From: Chthoniobacterales bacterium
Lineage (GTDB): Bacteria; Verrucomicrobiota; Verrucomicrobiia; Chthoniobacterales; UBA10450
DNA: 19,398 nucleotides
NCBI GenBank assembly: GCA_013695905.1
Contig: JACCZQ010000178.1
Location: 1-19,398 of the forward strand
Direction: 5' to 3'
Shown here: piece after piece, positions 1 to 6,803 of the stretch
Layout of the letters: every line of letters begins with the position of its first letter
How positions within the stretch are numbered: the stretch's first letter is position 1
Notes under the pieces: generated by a model
Told to the model about the DNA's origin: nothing
Seen by the model: only the letters and a program-made list of their open reading frames with translations
The model's database searches: none
Made by a program: the position numbers and the translations under genes

Positions 1-356
1 CCGTCGGAGCTGCCGAAGGCGTAGGGAATCATCGCGCCGGTCAGCACCACCGTCTTGTGCGACACGGTGGCGGCGATGGCGGCGGCGGTCTCGGTCATGG
101 TATCGGTGCCGTGGGTGACGACGATCCGCTCCTCCGGGCATTGGGTGCAGTTCTGCACGATGACGGCGCGATCGGCGTCGGTCATGTCGAGGCTGTCGAT
201 CATCATGACGGTGCGGATCGTCACCTCGACGCGGGAGCGGCCCAGCCGCAGCATCTCGCCGAGGTGGGTGTCTTTGAAAAAAAGCTGCCCCGTCAGCTCG
301 TCGTATTCCTTATCGAAGGTGCCGCCAGTGACGAGGATGCGAACGGGCGCGGACAT
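1..356 (-). CDS. L-asparaginase/glutaminase family protein, short form (3' end outside window)
   Basis: The visible 118 residues begin MSAPVRILVTGGTFDKEYDE. They show the N-terminal asparaginase signature (TGGTFDKEYDELTG, residues 10-23, carrying the nucleophilic Thr of the family) and the second Thr motif THGTDTM. These residues hydrolyse asparagine or glutamine to the acid plus ammonia. The spacing and wording match the compact, roughly 160-residue cytoplasmic asparaginase-like proteins rather than the 330-residue type I/II enzymes, so perhaps 40 residues are missing beyond base 1. No signal peptide is seen. The start is the ATG at 354-356, 13 nt downstream of the stop of the small upstream gene, with only a weak TAGG ahead of it. 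It is the last visible gene of a three-gene minus-strand run. The family call is firm; the physiological substrate is not determined. Confidence 0.85.
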   Translation of the reverse strand, partial: MSAPVRILVTGGTFDKEYDELTGQLFFKDTHLGEMLRLGRSRVEVTIRTVMMIDSLDMTDADRAVIVQNCTQCPEERIVVTHGTDTMTETAAAIAATVSHKTVVLTGAMIPYAFGSSD

Positions 357-369
357 ATAGCGGCTGCGC

Positions 370-579
370 CTAACGAGTCGGAGCGCGATGGGCCCGGTCT
401 TCCGGCGGCGGGGGCAGCTTGCCGCCGTGCATCGACTTGGCCAGTTCTTCCATGTTTTCGACCATCTGCAGCTTCTGGGAGAACGGCAGCTCCGCCCAGT
501 AAAGCAGATCAGCAAGGTTCTGGCGCTCCCACAGCCTCCGCTCTTCGGCCGAGATCGGCTTGATTGTCGATTCGCTCAT
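370..579 (-). CDS. small helical hypothetical protein (69 aa), partner of the upstream nucleotidyltransferase
   Basis: This 69-residue protein starts MSESTIKPISAEERRLWERQ and is rich in Glu, Arg, Leu and Trp in an amphipathic helical pattern up to about residue 50. It ends in a Pro/Arg-rich tail. There is no signal peptide or membrane segment. Its ATG overlaps the stop of the nucleotidyltransferase gene by 4 nt (ATGA at 576-579), which indicates translational coupling and argues that the ORF is real. I do not recognise a named family. The size, charge and tight coupling to an MNT-fold protein suggest a partner or modulator, possibly one half of a toxin-antitoxin-like pair. That role is inference from context only. 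Confidence 0.65.
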   Translation of the reverse strand: MSESTIKPISAEERRLWERQNLADLLYWAELPFSQKLQMVENMEELAKSMHGGKLPPPPEDRAHRAPTR

Positions 580-1091
580 TTGCTTCTGCTCTGCACGATT
601 TTCACGAGTGCATCAGCATCGATGAGGTCTTTGTCTCTGCCAGCTGCTCGTTTCATTTCGATCAGTGACTGGACCCGGAGAACCGGCGCCGCAGTCCCGC
701 CCACGTCTTCCCACTTCGCCTGCGCAAACTCCACTTCAAAGTCGAATGGTTCCGTCACGAAAATATCGAGTCGAGTGTCAGTCCGCTGCAAATTAATGAC
801 CTGGAAGACGAGCATCCCTTTTTCCTCTTTCCAGCTCTTGCGCAGACTGTCGTTGGCGAGATCCGTGGGCCGGACCGGAATCGAGGGTTGATATCCTATC
901 CGGGTCAGCGCGTTCATGGCGCGGAGGATATTCTCGCGCTCCAAATGGAGGACGATATCCAGATCAGCGGTGTAGCGGACGTAGCCGTGCGCGACCACGG
1001 CGATGCCGCCTACGATCAAATACCGCACGTCCGCCTCGTTCAACGCCCGCAGAATTGTCGCCACATCCTCTACTTTCACCGCGGCGAGCAT
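576..1091 (-). CDS. nucleotidyltransferase-fold protein (AbiEii/DUF6036-like)
   Basis: The 171-residue protein carries the minimal nucleotidyltransferase signature: GG at residues 28-29 followed by the metal-binding pair DLD (D43, D45) in the context RYTADLDIVL. A third candidate acidic residue is D109 in RLDIF. The C-terminal block LIEMKRAAGRDKDLIDADAL is typical of AbiEii/DUF6036-type proteins. Catalytic residues therefore look intact. Members of this superfamily transfer NMP or CMP to protein or tRNA targets, and several act as toxins or as antitoxins. The ATG at 1089-1091 is the only sensible start. The gene diverges from gmd with 61 bp between the starts. It overlaps the 69-aa gene by ATGA, so the two form a bicistron. 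The fold is confident; the molecular target is unknown. Confidence 0.8.
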   Translation of the reverse strand: MLAAVKVEDVATILRALNEADVRYLIVGGIAVVAHGYVRYTADLDIVLHLERENILRAMNALTRIGYQPSIPVRPTDLANDSLRKSWKEEKGMLVFQVINLQRTDTRLDIFVTEPFDFEVEFAQAKWEDVGGTAAPVLRVQSLIEMKRAAGRDKDLIDADALVKIVQSRSK

Positions 1092-1152
1092 AGCGCTGTC
1101 GCTTCGGCCTTGTCGAATGTCGTATGTTCAGCGATTCATCGGCTCCGACAGG

Positions 1153-2145
1153 ATGGCTGAACAACCAAAAACCGCGCTCATCACCGGCATCACCGGCCAG
1201 GACGGCTCATACCTGACGGAGCTGCTCCTGGCGAAAGGCTACACCGTCCATGGGGTGGTGCGGCGCACCAGCAATCTTGTCCGCTCCCGCATCGAGCATC
1301 TCTCCTCCGACCCGCAGATTTACGGGCGGCGACTCTTCCTCAACTACGGCGATCTGACCGACGGCACGACGTTGCGCCGCATCTTTGCACAAGTGCAGCC
1401 GGGCGAGGTCTATCATCTCGCCGGGCAAAGTCACGTCGGCCTGAGTTTCGAGATTCCCGAGTCCACTTCGGAAGAGGTCGGCATGGCCACTTTGCGCCTC
1501 CTGGAGATCTGCCGCGACCAGAAGCAGCCGGTGAAATTCTACCACGCCTCGAGTTCCGAGATTTTCGGGAACGCGAGCGAATCACCACAGACCGAGGAGA
1601 CGCCGTTCCGCCCGACCAGCCCTTACGGCTGCGCGAAAGCCTTCGCGACGCAGCTCGCCGGCGTCTATCGCGAAGCCTACGGGCTCTTTGTCTGCAACGG
1701 CATTCTCTACAATCATGAGTCGCCCCGGCGGGGTGAGAATTTCGTCACGCGAAAGATCGCCCGGGCCGCGGCCCGGATTGCACGCGGCCTGCAGTCGGAG
1801 GTGATCCTCGGCAGTCTCGAGAGCCGGCGGGATTGGGGGCATGCCCGCGATTATGTGGCGGCCATGTGGCTGATGATGCAGCACGAGTCGCCGGATGATT
1901 ATGTCGTGGCGACAGGTGTTACTCACTCGGTGCGGGACTTCGTCGCAACAGCCTTCGCCGCGGTCGATCTGCCGTGGGAGCAGTACGTCAAGCGGGACCC
2001 TGCGTTCGATCGCCCGGTCGAGCCGGTGCGGCTCGTCGGCTCCTCCGCGAAGGTGCGCGAAACGCTCGGGTGGCAGCCGCAGACCGCGTTTGCCGATCTC
2101 GTCCGCGAAATGGTCGAAGCAGAGCTGGCCGTGATCGACGCGTGA
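1153..2145 (+). CDS. gmd: GDP-mannose 4,6-dehydratase
   Basis: This 330-residue short-chain dehydrogenase-type enzyme converts GDP-D-mannose to GDP-4-dehydro-6-deoxy-D-mannose. That is the entry step to GDP-fucose, GDP-rhamnose or GDP-perosamine for surface glycans. Visible motifs are the Rossmann loop TGITGQDG (residues 11-18), the catalytic region HASSSEIFG (131-139), the YxxxK pair Y158/K162 in SPYGCAK, and the family-specific NHESPRRGENFVTRKI. The open frame extends upstream to 1003, but homology begins at MAEQPKTALITG. I therefore chose the ATG at 1153, which also avoids overlap with the divergent nucleotidyltransferase gene. It converges on glf, 58 bp away. No reductase or epimerase follows in the window, so the final sugar cannot be named. 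Confidence 0.93.
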   Translation: MAEQPKTALITGITGQDGSYLTELLLAKGYTVHGVVRRTSNLVRSRIEHLSSDPQIYGRRLFLNYGDLTDGTTLRRIFAQVQPGEVYHLAGQSHVGLSFEIPESTSEEVGMATLRLLEICRDQKQPVKFYHASSSEIFGNASESPQTEETPFRPTSPYGCAKAFATQLAGVYREAYGLFVCNGILYNHESPRRGENFVTRKIARAAARIARGLQSEVILGSLESRRDWGHARDYVAAMWLMMQHESPDDYVVATGVTHSVRDFVATAFAAVDLPWEQYVKRDPAFDRPVEPVRLVGSSAKVRETLGWQPQTAFADLVREMVEAELAVIDA

Positions 2146-2149
2146 TCAC

Positions 2150-2176
2150 CGGACGCGCGGAAGCGCGTCCCTCCGG
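2150..2176 (-). repeat. 27-nt palindromic element, copy C (intergenic)
   Basis: Read on the minus strand this is a copy of the shared core C-Y-GGAGGGACG...CGTCC. An 8-bp stem (GGACGCGC with GCGCGTCC on the plus strand, 2151-2158 and 2163-2170) closes a GGAA loop. It is followed by a perfect palindrome TCCCTCCGGAGGGA (2168-2181). It lies between the convergent gmd and glf genes, starting 4 nt after the gmd stop codon. It may also serve as a roadblock at the converging ends, but no T-tract follows, so I do not call it a terminator. Two further copies lie in mutL. Confidence 0.7.
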
Positions 2177-2203
2177 AGGGAAATGCTTCTGCAGGTCCGC
2201 TCT

Positions 2204-3334
2204 TTACGCCGGCACAGGCGCCGCCGTGTTCTTCCAGCCGCCTTTCTTCTGCGCGATTTTCGCGTAAAGCGTCAACGCCTGCCCCACCACCTGGTCCATG
2301 TTGTAGTACTTATACGAGGCCAGGCGACCGACAAAGTAGAGACCGGGCGTATCCTCGCTCAGCGCCTGATACTGGCTGTAAAGCTCCGCGTTTTGCGGTC
2401 GGGGAATCGGGTAGTAGGGATCACCCTCCGCACGTGGATATTCATAGACGATGCTGGTCTTCGGGTGCTGCTGCCCGGTGAGATATTTGAACTCGGTGAT
2501 GCGGGTGTAATCGAAGTCGTTCGGGTAATTCACGACCGGCCTCGGCTGGAACACCTCCCGGTCGTGCGTCTCGTGCCGGAACTCGAGCGAGCGATACGGC
2601 AATTTCCCGAAGCGGAAGTCGAAAAATTCGTCGATCGGACCGGTGTAGATCATCTCCCGGTAAGGAACGGCATCCTTCACATCGCGGTAGTCGGTGTTGA
2701 GCTGAATCGTGATGTTCTCGTGGTCGAGCATGTTCTCGAACATGCGGGTGTAGCCGTGCCGCGGCATCGACTGGTAGGTGTCGCCGAAGTAGCGGTCGTC
2801 GCGGTCCGTGCGCGTCGGAATCCGCGCCGTCACCCCGGCGCTCAGCTCCGACGGGTCCAGGCCCCACTGTTTGCGAGTGTAGCCGCGGAAAAATTTCTCA
2901 TAAAGATCGCGTCCCACGGTGCTGACGACCACGTCTTCGGAGGTGCGGATGTGCGCCACCGGCTCCCGAACTTTCGCGAAAAACTCCTCCAGGCCCGCCG
3001 AATCAAGGTCCAGACCGTAGAGCTGGTTCACCGTGTCGAGATTGATCGGGATGGGCAGCAGCTGCCCATCGACCAGCGCGAGCACGCGATGCTCGAACGC
3101 GCGCCACTCCGTGAACTGCGAAAGGTAATCGAAAATCTCCTTCGAGTTCGTGTGGAAAATGTGCGGACCGTATTTGTGGACCAGAATGCCGGCGGCATCG
3201 GGATGATCGTAGGCGTTGCCGGCGAGATGCGGCCGGCGGTCCACGATCAGCACCTTCTTGCCGGAATCGCGCGCGAGACGTTCCGCGAGCACGCTGCCCG
3301 CGTAACCGGCGCCGACGATGAGATAATCGTACAT
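2204..3334 (-). CDS. glf: UDP-galactopyranose mutase
   Basis: This 376-residue flavoenzyme interconverts UDP-galactopyranose and UDP-galactofuranose, the donor of galactofuranose residues in surface polysaccharides. The N-terminal FAD-binding motif is GAGYAG (residues 8-13), followed by DRRPHLAGNAYD. The conserved RPVVNYPNDFDYTRITEFK stretch and the C-terminal FVGRLASYKYYNMDQVVGQA are family signatures. Length is normal for Glf (about 370-390). The open frame runs 75 codons further upstream, but that part is Arg/Ser-rich and non-homologous. I therefore place the start at the ATG at 3332-3334, preceded by AGAAG. It is convergent with gmd and divergent from uppP. The neighbourhood points to an envelope-glycan precursor cluster, although no glycosyltransferase is visible here. 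Confidence 0.95.
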   Translation of the reverse strand: MYDYLIVGAGYAGSVLAERLARDSGKKVLIVDRRPHLAGNAYDHPDAAGILVHKYGPHIFHTNSKEIFDYLSQFTEWRAFEHRVLALVDGQLLPIPINLDTVNQLYGLDLDSAGLEEFFAKVREPVAHIRTSEDVVVSTVGRDLYEKFFRGYTRKQWGLDPSELSAGVTARIPTRTDRDDRYFGDTYQSMPRHGYTRMFENMLDHENITIQLNTDYRDVKDAVPYREMIYTGPIDEFFDFRFGKLPYRSLEFRHETHDREVFQPRPVVNYPNDFDYTRITEFKYLTGQQHPKTSIVYEYPRAEGDPYYPIPRPQNAELYSQYQALSEDTPGLYFVGRLASYKYYNMDQVVGQALTLYAKIAQKKGGWKNTAAPVPA

Positions 3335-3557
3335 AAATTCTTCTGCCCCAACGTCAGGGCGGCGGGGGCGGAAAACGTAGCAGACTCGTGCCTCTTCGGA
3401 AGAGAAAGTTCCTCGGCCCGCTCCGCGGCGCCGCGCCCGTGCGATCACTCCAGAATGCTTGCGCTTCGGGTCCGGGCTTCTACTGTGGCGCGGCGAAAAC
3501 GGGGCGCCCGGCAGGGAGCGGCCAAGCCTCCGCGTTCGCGCGTCCATCTCACAGCGC

Positions 3558-4427
3558 ATGAACGATTATCTTATCTCGATCCTGCTCGGCATTGTCGAAG
3601 GCGTCACCGAGTTTCTGCCGGTCAGCTCCACGGCTCACCTCCGCATCGTCGAGGCGATGCTCGGGATCGATCTCGAGGATCCGTTCTGGAAGATGTACAC
3701 CATCGTGATCCAACTCGGAGCGATCCTGGCGTTGCCGGTCTATTTCGGGCGCCGGATCATGGATTTCATCGCCACCTTCCCGCACGGCGCGAACGGCGAC
3801 CGCACCATCTTCAATCACCCGCTCAGTCTGACGATGATCGCGTTCGTCATGACAGCGGTGCCGGCATTCCTCTTGAAGAGACAAATCGGGGTAAACCTCG
3901 AGAGCCTTGCCCTCATGGGATGGTCTTTGCTGATCGGCGGAATCGTCATGTGGGCGGTCGATGTCATGTTCCGCAACCCGCGCGTCCACAAGATGGAAGA
4001 GATGAACGTCGCGCGCGCGGTGTGGATCGGCCTCATGCAAACGCTCGCCGCCGTTTTCCCCGGCACCTCGCGCTCGATGGCGACGATCGCCGCCGGACAG
4101 ATCGCCGGTTTATCCCGGCCCGCAGCGCTGGAGTTCTCCTTCTTCCTCTCCATGCCGACCATGGTGGTTGCGACCGGCTACGACTTGCTGCGGGCGATCG
4201 CCCCCGGCACGCGCGACACAAGTGATGCGGCCATTGCCGCGGTGGAAATGGATACGCATCGCTGGATCGTCCTCGCGATCGGCTTCGTCGTTTCCTTCGT
4301 CGTCGCACTGGCGGTCGTGGCCTGGTTCATGCGGTGGGTGCGAACGCAGGGGTTTGTCCCGTTCGCGATTTATCGCATTGTCGTTGGGACCACTCTGCTG
4401 GTGCTGGTCTGGCGCGGCTTGATCTGA
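3558..4427 (+). CDS. uppP: undecaprenyl-diphosphatase (BacA/UppP)
   Basis: This 289-residue polytopic inner-membrane protein dephosphorylates undecaprenyl pyrophosphate. It thereby recycles the lipid carrier for peptidoglycan, O-antigen and other glycans, and contributes to bacitracin tolerance. The two catalytic signatures are present: EGVTEFLPVSSTAH (from residue 14) and PGTSRS (168-173). Several hydrophobic segments cover the rest, and the last runs to the C-terminus. The start at 3558 (MNDYLISILLG) is chosen by homology. The frame is open upstream to 3459 but encodes a non-hydrophobic Arg/Gly-rich stretch. No good Shine-Dalgarno sequence precedes it. The 223-bp divergent gap to glf presumably holds both promoters, but I see no clear consensus there. 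It ends 76 bp before the convergent mutL. Confidence 0.94.
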   Translation: MNDYLISILLGIVEGVTEFLPVSSTAHLRIVEAMLGIDLEDPFWKMYTIVIQLGAILALPVYFGRRIMDFIATFPHGANGDRTIFNHPLSLTMIAFVMTAVPAFLLKRQIGVNLESLALMGWSLLIGGIVMWAVDVMFRNPRVHKMEEMNVARAVWIGLMQTLAAVFPGTSRSMATIAAGQIAGLSRPAALEFSFFLSMPTMVVATGYDLLRAIAPGTRDTSDAAIAAVEMDTHRWIVLAIGFVVSFVVALAVVAWFMRWVRTQGFVPFAIYRIVVGTTLLVLVWRGLI

Positions 4428-4503
4428 TCCAGCCGGTGGAGCCGGCGCGCCTCGCGCTGCCTGATGGCACCGGTCACGAAGCGAACACGGCGGGAAGTGC
4501 CCG

Positions 4504-6342
4504 CTACACCTTCCGGCCAAATTTCTTCTCCAGCTCCAGATGCGAGATCTGGATCATCGTCGGCCGGCCGTGGGGGCAGCAATACGGCAGCTCGCACTCG
4601 AGCAAATCGCGGATCAGCTTTTCCACCTCGAGGTAGCGCAGCGGATCATTCGCTTTCACCGCGTGCCGGCACACCGTCTTCGCGATCATATCCTCGCCGA
4701 GCCGCAGCGCGGAGCTGCTGCTACTGACCGTGCGGAGGCTGTCGATCACCTCGCGCAGGAAACCCGCCGCATCGGTGGCGGGCAGGAAAGTCGGCAGGCT
4801 ATCGACCTTGAACGTGTGCGCACCGAACGGCTCGATCCCGATCCCCATCTTCTGCAGCGTGCCGACATTCCGCTCGACCCATTCCGCATCTCGCGGCGGA
4901 AGATCGAATGTCTGCGCCAGGAGGAGCCGTTGGGACGGCACCCCCTTCTCTTCCATCCGGCGGCGCAATTCTTCGAAGAGGACGCGCTCATGGGCGGCGT
5001 GTTGATCCACCAGCACGAGCCCGTTCGTGTTCTCCATCAGCACGTAGAGCTTGTTCAGCACGCCGATGATTTGGAAATCCTGAGACTTCGGCGCGGTGGC
5101 GAGCTCGCCACTAGGTTCGTAAGACTCCTCGCCTTGAGAGCGCTCCGGATTCGCGCTTCTGGAGGGACGGGCGCTGTCCCGTCCAAACTGCGTGTTTTCA
5201 CCTGCCGAGACCGTCGCGCGATCCACCTCGGGCGCCAGTTGCGGGAACAGCGCCGACACCGTGTTCGCAGCCGATACGCCGACCACGGACGACACAGAGG
5301 TCGTCCCTCCAGCGGGCGCGCGGAACTGCTGCTGCCAGTCGGCGCGGCCGCTTTCCAACGTGCGACGGATTGCCTCCACCACGGCTTCGCGCACAGCCGA
5401 GGGATCACGAAACCGCACCTCGCGTTTCGCGGGATGGACGTTCACATCCACGGCCGCCGGGTCCAGCTGCAGAAAGAGAAACGTGACGGCGAACTGCCCT
5501 TTCATCAACGCAGTGTGATACCCCTCCCGCAACGCGGCGGTGAGCACCGGACTCTCGATCGCGCGTCCGTTCACAAAGACCAGCTGCTGCGCACGCGTCT
5601 GCCGGCTCACCCCTGCTCCGCCGATCCATCCGCTGAGGCCAATCTGCGCCCGCGGCTGCTTTCCGGGCGCCACCTCGAGCAGTCGCTCCACCAGTGCCGC
5701 GCCATACAAATCCCGGAGGCGCGACCGGAGCGATTCCGTCGCCGGCAATTGAAACACCACCCGCTCATCCCGCACCAGGACGAACGCCACCCGCGGATGC
5801 CCCACCGCCTGCAGGTGCAGCTGATGCTCTACGTTCCGGCTTTCCGTGTTTTCCGTGCGCAGGAATTTCCGGCGGGCCGGCAAATTGTAGAATAACGAGC
5901 GCACCTCGATTTGCGTGCCGGGCGCTTCGCCGCCGTCGCGGACCGTCTCGATGCGGCCGCCCTGCACGAGGATTTCCGTGCCCGCGACCGCCCCCGCTTC
6001 ACGAGTCGTGAGGCGGAATCGCGACACGCTGGCGATGCTCGGCAGCGCTTCCCCGCGAAACCCGAGGGTGGCGATCGCCGCCAGGTCTTCCACGTGGCGG
6101 ATCTTGCTGGTGGCGTGCCGCTCCAGCGAGAGCAGCGCGTCATCGCGATCCATCCCGCTGCCGTCGTCGCTCACCCGGATGAGCGAGATGCCACCGCGCC
6201 GGATGAGCACCTCCACGCTGCTCGCGCCGGCGTCCAGACTGTTCTCGACCAACTCCTTCACGACGGACGCCGGCCGCTCCACCACCTCGCCGGCAGCGAC
6301 CTGGCTCGCCAGGATATCCGGCAGCAGCTGAATGCGGCTCAT
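4504..6342 (-). CDS. mutL: DNA mismatch repair protein MutL (endonuclease type)
   Basis: This 612-residue MutL has the complete GHKL ATPase: GEVVERPASVVKELVENSLDAGA region (residues 18-40), DDGSGM (59-64), RHATSKI (75-81) and GFRGEAL (94-100). The C-terminal domain carries the metal-dependent endonuclease motif DQHAAHERVLFE (446-457), the CR-x-A-x-K motif (558-563) and CPHGRP (589-594). It is therefore the nicking type found in bacteria that lack MutH. The linker (about 340-420) is unusual: two copies of a palindromic DNA element sit there in frame, encoding residues near 345-354 and 383-396. The start is the ATG at 6340-6342. An A/T-rich stretch rather than a Shine-Dalgarno sequence precedes it. 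It is divergent from the iscA-type gene (97 bp). Confidence 0.96.
   Translation of the reverse strand: MSRIQLLPDILASQVAAGEVVERPASVVKELVENSLDAGASSVEVLIRRGGISLIRVSDDGSGMDRDDALLSLERHATSKIRHVEDLAAIATLGFRGEALPSIASVSRFRLTTREAGAVAGTEILVQGGRIETVRDGGEAPGTQIEVRSLFYNLPARRKFLRTENTESRNVEHQLHLQAVGHPRVAFVLVRDERVVFQLPATESLRSRLRDLYGAALVERLLEVAPGKQPRAQIGLSGWIGGAGVSRQTRAQQLVFVNGRAIESPVLTAALREGYHTALMKGQFAVTFLFLQLDPAAVDVNVHPAKREVRFRDPSAVREAVVEAIRRTLESGRADWQQQFRAPAGGTTSVSSVVGVSAANTVSALFPQLAPEVDRATVSAGENTQFGRDSARPSRSANPERSQGEESYEPSGELATAPKSQDFQIIGVLNKLYVLMENTNGLVLVDQHAAHERVLFEELRRRMEEKGVPSQRLLLAQTFDLPPRDAEWVERNVGTLQKMGIGIEPFGAHTFKVDSLPTFLPATDAAGFLREVIDSLRTVSSSSSALRLGEDMIAKTVCRHAVKANDPLRYLEVEKLIRDLLECELPYCCPHGRPTMIQISHLELEKKFGRKV
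5159..5185 (+). repeat. 27-nt palindromic element, copy B (in mutL linker)
   Basis: On the plus strand, antisense to mutL, this copy reads CTGGAGGGACGGG, then a CGCTGT loop, then CCCGTCC and A. The 7-bp stem GGACGGG/CCCGTCC differs from copies A and C at the inner positions, but both arms change together. The element is in frame with mutL and encodes part of the linker, so it does not disrupt the gene. Its first 11 bases pair perfectly with the end of copy A (5302-5312), making an inverted-repeat pair separated by about 130 nt. Confidence 0.7.
5286..5312 (-). repeat. 27-nt palindromic element, copy A (in mutL linker)
   Basis: On the minus strand, in the sense direction of mutL, this copy reads CTGGAGGGACGAC, then a CTCTGT loop region, then GTCGTCC and G. 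The stem is GGACGAC/GTCGTCC. It encodes roughly GGTTSVSSVV (residues 345-354 of MutL). It is the inverted partner of copy B. The match to copies B and C extends across the whole 27 nt, except at stem and loop positions that vary in a compensated way. Confidence 0.7.
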
Positions 6343-6400
6343 GTTATTTTCGAATGTAGATTTTCGCTCTTCGATTGCACGCGGAGAATGGCTGCTCCGG

Positions 6401-6428
6401 TTGACTTGGACCCGCAGAGAGATAACCT
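6401..6428 (+). promoter_or_regulatory. possible sigma70-type promoter for the iscA-type gene
   Basis: TTGACT (6401-6406) matches the -35 consensus at five of six positions. It is followed after 16 nt by TAACCT (6423-6428), which matches the -10 consensus at only three of six. The site is in the divergent gap between mutL and the iscA-type gene and faces the latter. The -35 is convincing but the -10 is weak, so this is tentative. Confidence 0.3.
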
Positions 6429-6439
6429 CGCATTACTCT

Positions 6440-6775
6440 ATGATCACCGTTACGGAGAGCGCGGTCCGGCACCTCCGCAGTCTGCTCGAGGAACACGCGC
6501 CGGCCGAGCGGAAAGGCCTGCGGGTGCAGATCGCAAAAGGCGGCTGCTCCGGTCTCCAATACGACATGCTTCTCGACACGCGCCACGAGGGCGACGCCGT
6601 GGTGGAACGCGATGGGATGGAGTTCCTCGTCGATCCCGAAAGTGCGCGGCTGCTCCGCGGCGCCACGCTTGATTATCATGATGGGCTCACCGGCACCGGC
6701 TTTCAGATTTTGAACCCAAACGCCGCCCGCACCTGCGGCTGCGGCACCTCGTTCGAGCCCGCGGCGTCCACGTAG
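6440..6775 (+). CDS. iron-sulfur cluster assembly accessory protein (IscA/ErpA/HesB family)
   Basis: This 111-residue A-type carrier would accept Fe-S clusters from a scaffold and deliver them to apo-enzymes in the cytoplasm. The three conserved cysteines are present: C36 in GGCSGLQY, and C99 and C101 in the C-terminal CGCG motif. Length is typical of the family (105-120). The start MITVTESAVRHL at 6440 fits family N-termini. The frame is open upstream to 6332 but overlaps the mutL start and is non-homologous. No clear Shine-Dalgarno sequence is visible. No isc or suf genes flank it, so I cannot say which of IscA, SufA or ErpA it corresponds to. The next gene starts 28 nt downstream on the same strand and may be co-transcribed. 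Confidence 0.92.
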   Translation: MITVTESAVRHLRSLLEEHAPAERKGLRVQIAKGGCSGLQYDMLLDTRHEGDAVVERDGMEFLVDPESARLLRGATLDYHDGLTGTGFQILNPNAARTCGCGTSFEPAAST

Positions 6776-6803
6776 AGACGCAGCTTCGCGCGCGCGCGTT
6801 TCG

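Noticed and set aside
2183..4225. 680-aa plus-strand open frame
   Set aside because: It runs antisense through glf and out of frame through uppP, both of which have complete family signatures. The translation is Arg/His/Val-rich without domains, a typical GC-rich shadow.
4540..5895. 451-aa plus-strand open frame opposite mutL
   Set aside because: Antisense shadow of an intact MutL; Arg/His-rich and without motifs.
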